A program made the translations under genes and the position numbers. Of a stretch of DNA of 64,000 nucleotides, positions 62,461 to 64,000 are shown piece after piece. The stretch spans positions 1,873,372-1,937,371 of the forward strand of contig NZ_JAJKFV010000029.1 in the NCBI RefSeq assembly GCF_020966775.1, given 5' to 3'. The DNA comes from Rhodopirellula halodulae. Lineage in GTDB: Bacteria > Planctomycetota > Planctomycetia > Pirellulales > Pirellulaceae. Under the pieces are notes generated by a model. It worked only from the letters and a program-made list of their open reading frames with translations, was not told the DNA's origin and did not search any database. Numbering within the stretch: position 1 is the stretch's first letter; each line of letters starts with the position of its first letter.

Positions 62461-63867
62461 CTAACGGGGCGACAAACGAGGACCCGTTTCGCGGGTTGGA
62501 CCACCGATACGAAACATCTCTAACAATTCGGTTTGCCGATTGAACAGGTCTTTGGAGTGTGGCTGCTCCACCGTTGGAAGCCGCTGTGGCCGCGAAGTCG
62601 CTTCTGGTGTCGATATCTGTGAACGAGAAGTTTTTTGAGTCGTCGACTCGAGCGAATCGCTTGGTTGGATCGGTTCCGTTTCGTCGTTCTCGACAAATGT
62701 GGCGGGTTGAACAGCAGCGGAAGACGAGCTGGGTTCGCTCGGTTGGTTGCTGACCGAGACCGATTGTGGAAGTTGGGCGACGAAGCTTTCGAGTGTCAAA
62801 AGCAAGACAGAATCACCCTGCAGCGGAACGCTCGCGGTTTGGCCGGGGCCGTCTGAACCATGTTTGCGTTTGGCCATTTGAATCAGAGGGCTCGACTCCG
62901 GTGACCCGGGGACGCTGGCGGCCAAGGCGGATCGCAGATTGGCTTCAGTGATCCTTCGGTTCGGGCGAGAACTGTGAAGCGGACGAACGAACTGCAGAGA
63001 ACCTGAAGCCTCACCACCGTCGCGATGGCAGCTTGCACATTGCGACAGCAGAATGGGTTGCACCCGAGCGGTGAACGCGTGCAGCAACCACGAATTCATG
63101 ACCTCGCGATGCAGACTGTCCAGTTCCGGCGAATCGTTGCTTGGTTGCGAGGTCGGAATTGGATTGAGATCGTCTTGCCGATGAACTTCGTCGGAGGTGG
63201 TGCTGACGGCGGAAATCAATTCCACCGAGTGTCCGGCGGGGAGTTCCTGAAGTTTCTTCGGTTTCGACTCGACGTATCCTGCTTGTTGGACCGGCGAAGG
63301 ATTGACTTCATTAGCGACCGAAGGCTTCGTGACGTGCCGCAGTCGAGATTCGATTTGCTGTGCTTCGCGGGATTGCGGATCGATTTGATAGATCGTGAGC
63401 AACTGCTTGGTGGCTTCCGAATAGAGCCCTTGGTCCACACACCATTTGGCCGCAGATAGGGCTCGTTGTTCGGGGCGTTGTGAACTTCGTGGACGCATCC
63501 ACTGCTGACGAAGCTCGAACAAAGCATGCAGGTCGTCGCGAGCACCGATCACATCCTTCGCGGGAACGCGAATTTCTGATCCGTCCTTGTGAATCACGAT
63601 CGATTCGCCGGTCACTTCGACCAGCCCAGTCATGACTCGGTCGTTGCGAAGCAACACAAACTGCTGTTTGTGCTGCGATCTATCGTGGAACTTGGTTTCG
63701 TCCGCGTGAGCCACTTCCGTCATGTGCGCCAGAATGAACAGTCCCACCAAGCACATTGCATGGGCAATTCCCCGCCAAACTCGCGGTGGCGAGTTGGTGA
63801 AACGGAAACGCAACCATCTCCGTGAACCGGGGAATTGCGTGATCGGGAACTGTACGAGGACATCCAT
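62461..63867 (-). CDS. Membrane-anchored CxxCH-containing protein of unknown function
   Basis: The ATG at 63867 (MDVLVQFPITQ) is preferred to the upstream TTG. An N-terminal hydrophobic segment (GIAHAMCLVGLFILAHMTEVAHAD) acts as signal or anchor. About residue 55-130 is a small beta domain (QQFVLLRNDRVMTGLVEVTGESIVIHKDG, then a helical repeat with ALSAAKWCVDQGLYSEATKQLLTIYQIDP). A cytochrome-like motif SQCASCHRDGGEASGSLQF occurs near residue 285 (CxxCH). The C-terminus is Ser/Gln/Pro-rich and probably disordered, ending in FRIGGPTRETGPRLSPR. A heme-binding envelope protein is likely. The promoter would lie in 63868-64000. Confidence 0.75.
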   Translation of the reverse strand: MDVLVQFPITQFPGSRRWLRFRFTNSPPRVWRGIAHAMCLVGLFILAHMTEVAHADETKFHDRSQHKQQFVLLRNDRVMTGLVEVTGESIVIHKDGSEIRVPAKDVIGARDDLHALFELRQQWMRPRSSQRPEQRALSAAKWCVDQGLYSEATKQLLTIYQIDPQSREAQQIESRLRHVTKPSVANEVNPSPVQQAGYVESKPKKLQELPAGHSVELISAVSTTSDEVHRQDDLNPIPTSQPSNDSPELDSLHREVMNSWLLHAFTARVQPILLSQCASCHRDGGEASGSLQFVRPLHSSRPNRRITEANLRSALAASVPGSPESSPLIQMAKRKHGSDGPGQTASVPLQGDSVLLLTLESFVAQLPQSVSVSNQPSEPSSSSAAVQPATFVENDETEPIQPSDSLESTTQKTSRSQISTPEATSRPQRLPTVEQPHSKDLFNRQTELLEMFRIGGPTRETGPRLSPR

Positions 63868-64000
63868 GGTGAACTTCGCTACCAAATTTCAGCTGATGGC
63901 GTCAACGTTTCCCTCGATGTCGATTTTCGACGTTGGTTTCATTTGCTGTTTTAAGGCGGTCTCATTGACTGGCATCAAAGTCTGCCGCGGAACGCAGTTT

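Noticed and set aside
1-64000. CRISPR arrays, insertion sequences, prophage or integrase genes
   Set aside because: No regularly spaced repeats, transposase motifs or phage genes were seen in the window.

Overview
The window looks like a chromosomal segment of a marine planctomycete close to Rhodopirellula. The evidence is the gene content: paired DUF1501 and PSCyt1/DUF1549/DUF1553 proteins, a large PVC-type heme-binding protein, a ThuA protein, a FecR/LamG protein beside an ECF-type sigma factor, a Cys-rich YTV-repeat envelope protein, and a secreted alpha-fucosidase with a fucose permease. GC content is moderate, intergenic gaps are long and ribosome binding sites are mostly weak, which also fits. 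I see no insertion sequence, prophage, integrase or CRISPR array. There is one tRNA gene, tRNA-Ala(GGC).

Layout. 1-5035: tail of a probable VWA protein, a thioredoxin/YHS-like periplasmic protein, a fused MFS/spermidine-synthase-like membrane protein, and tRNA-Ala with a terminator. 5158-12148: PSCyt1 and DUF1501 genes (minus strand) divergent from a sigma factor and FecR/LamG gene (plus strand). 12197-13927: phosphate acyltransferase and an atypical crotonase. 14085-19393: a phosphonate-type catabolic cluster (PhnX-like hydrolase, FAD oxidoreductase, DUF5690 transporter, XRE-cupin regulator, HpnZ-like dehydrogenase). 19429-28163: a giant FHA coiled-coil protein, a DksA-like protein, apt, a family 2 glycosyltransferase and a phosphoesterase-LamG protein. 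28312-35020: a GH32-like protein, a cardiolipin-synthase-like enzyme, an LptF/G permease, a dienelactone hydrolase and the ribosome GTPase RbgA. 35204-39313: fucose operon. 39642-43972: ThuA divergent from the PVC cytochrome. 44075-47102: rpsO and pnp. 47221-52710: an outer-membrane barrel protein, an HTH-EIIA regulator with a degenerate receiver partner, and the YTV protein. 53315-64000: a TPR protein, a thioredoxin-trypsin fusion, a GNAT-like protein, a response regulator with an unknown partner, alkaline phosphatase, RtcB and a CxxCH-bearing envelope protein.

How the genes work together. The clearest pathway units are the fucose operon (the fucosidase releases fucose, FucP imports it, the aldo/keto reductase oxidises it) and the phosphonate cluster, where import, oxidation to a phosphonoaldehyde and C-P cleavage can be assigned provisionally. 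In the phosphonate cluster the DUF5690 protein carries motifs resembling the GlpT-type organophosphate antiporters. I consider it the best candidate for an undescribed function here: a phosphonate importer. The large number of secreted, heme-binding, LamG-bearing and cell-envelope proteins fits a polymer-degrading planctomycete.

Limits. All family calls were made by eye from motifs. Starts were moved downstream where a signal peptide, a gene overlap or a ribosome binding site supported that.
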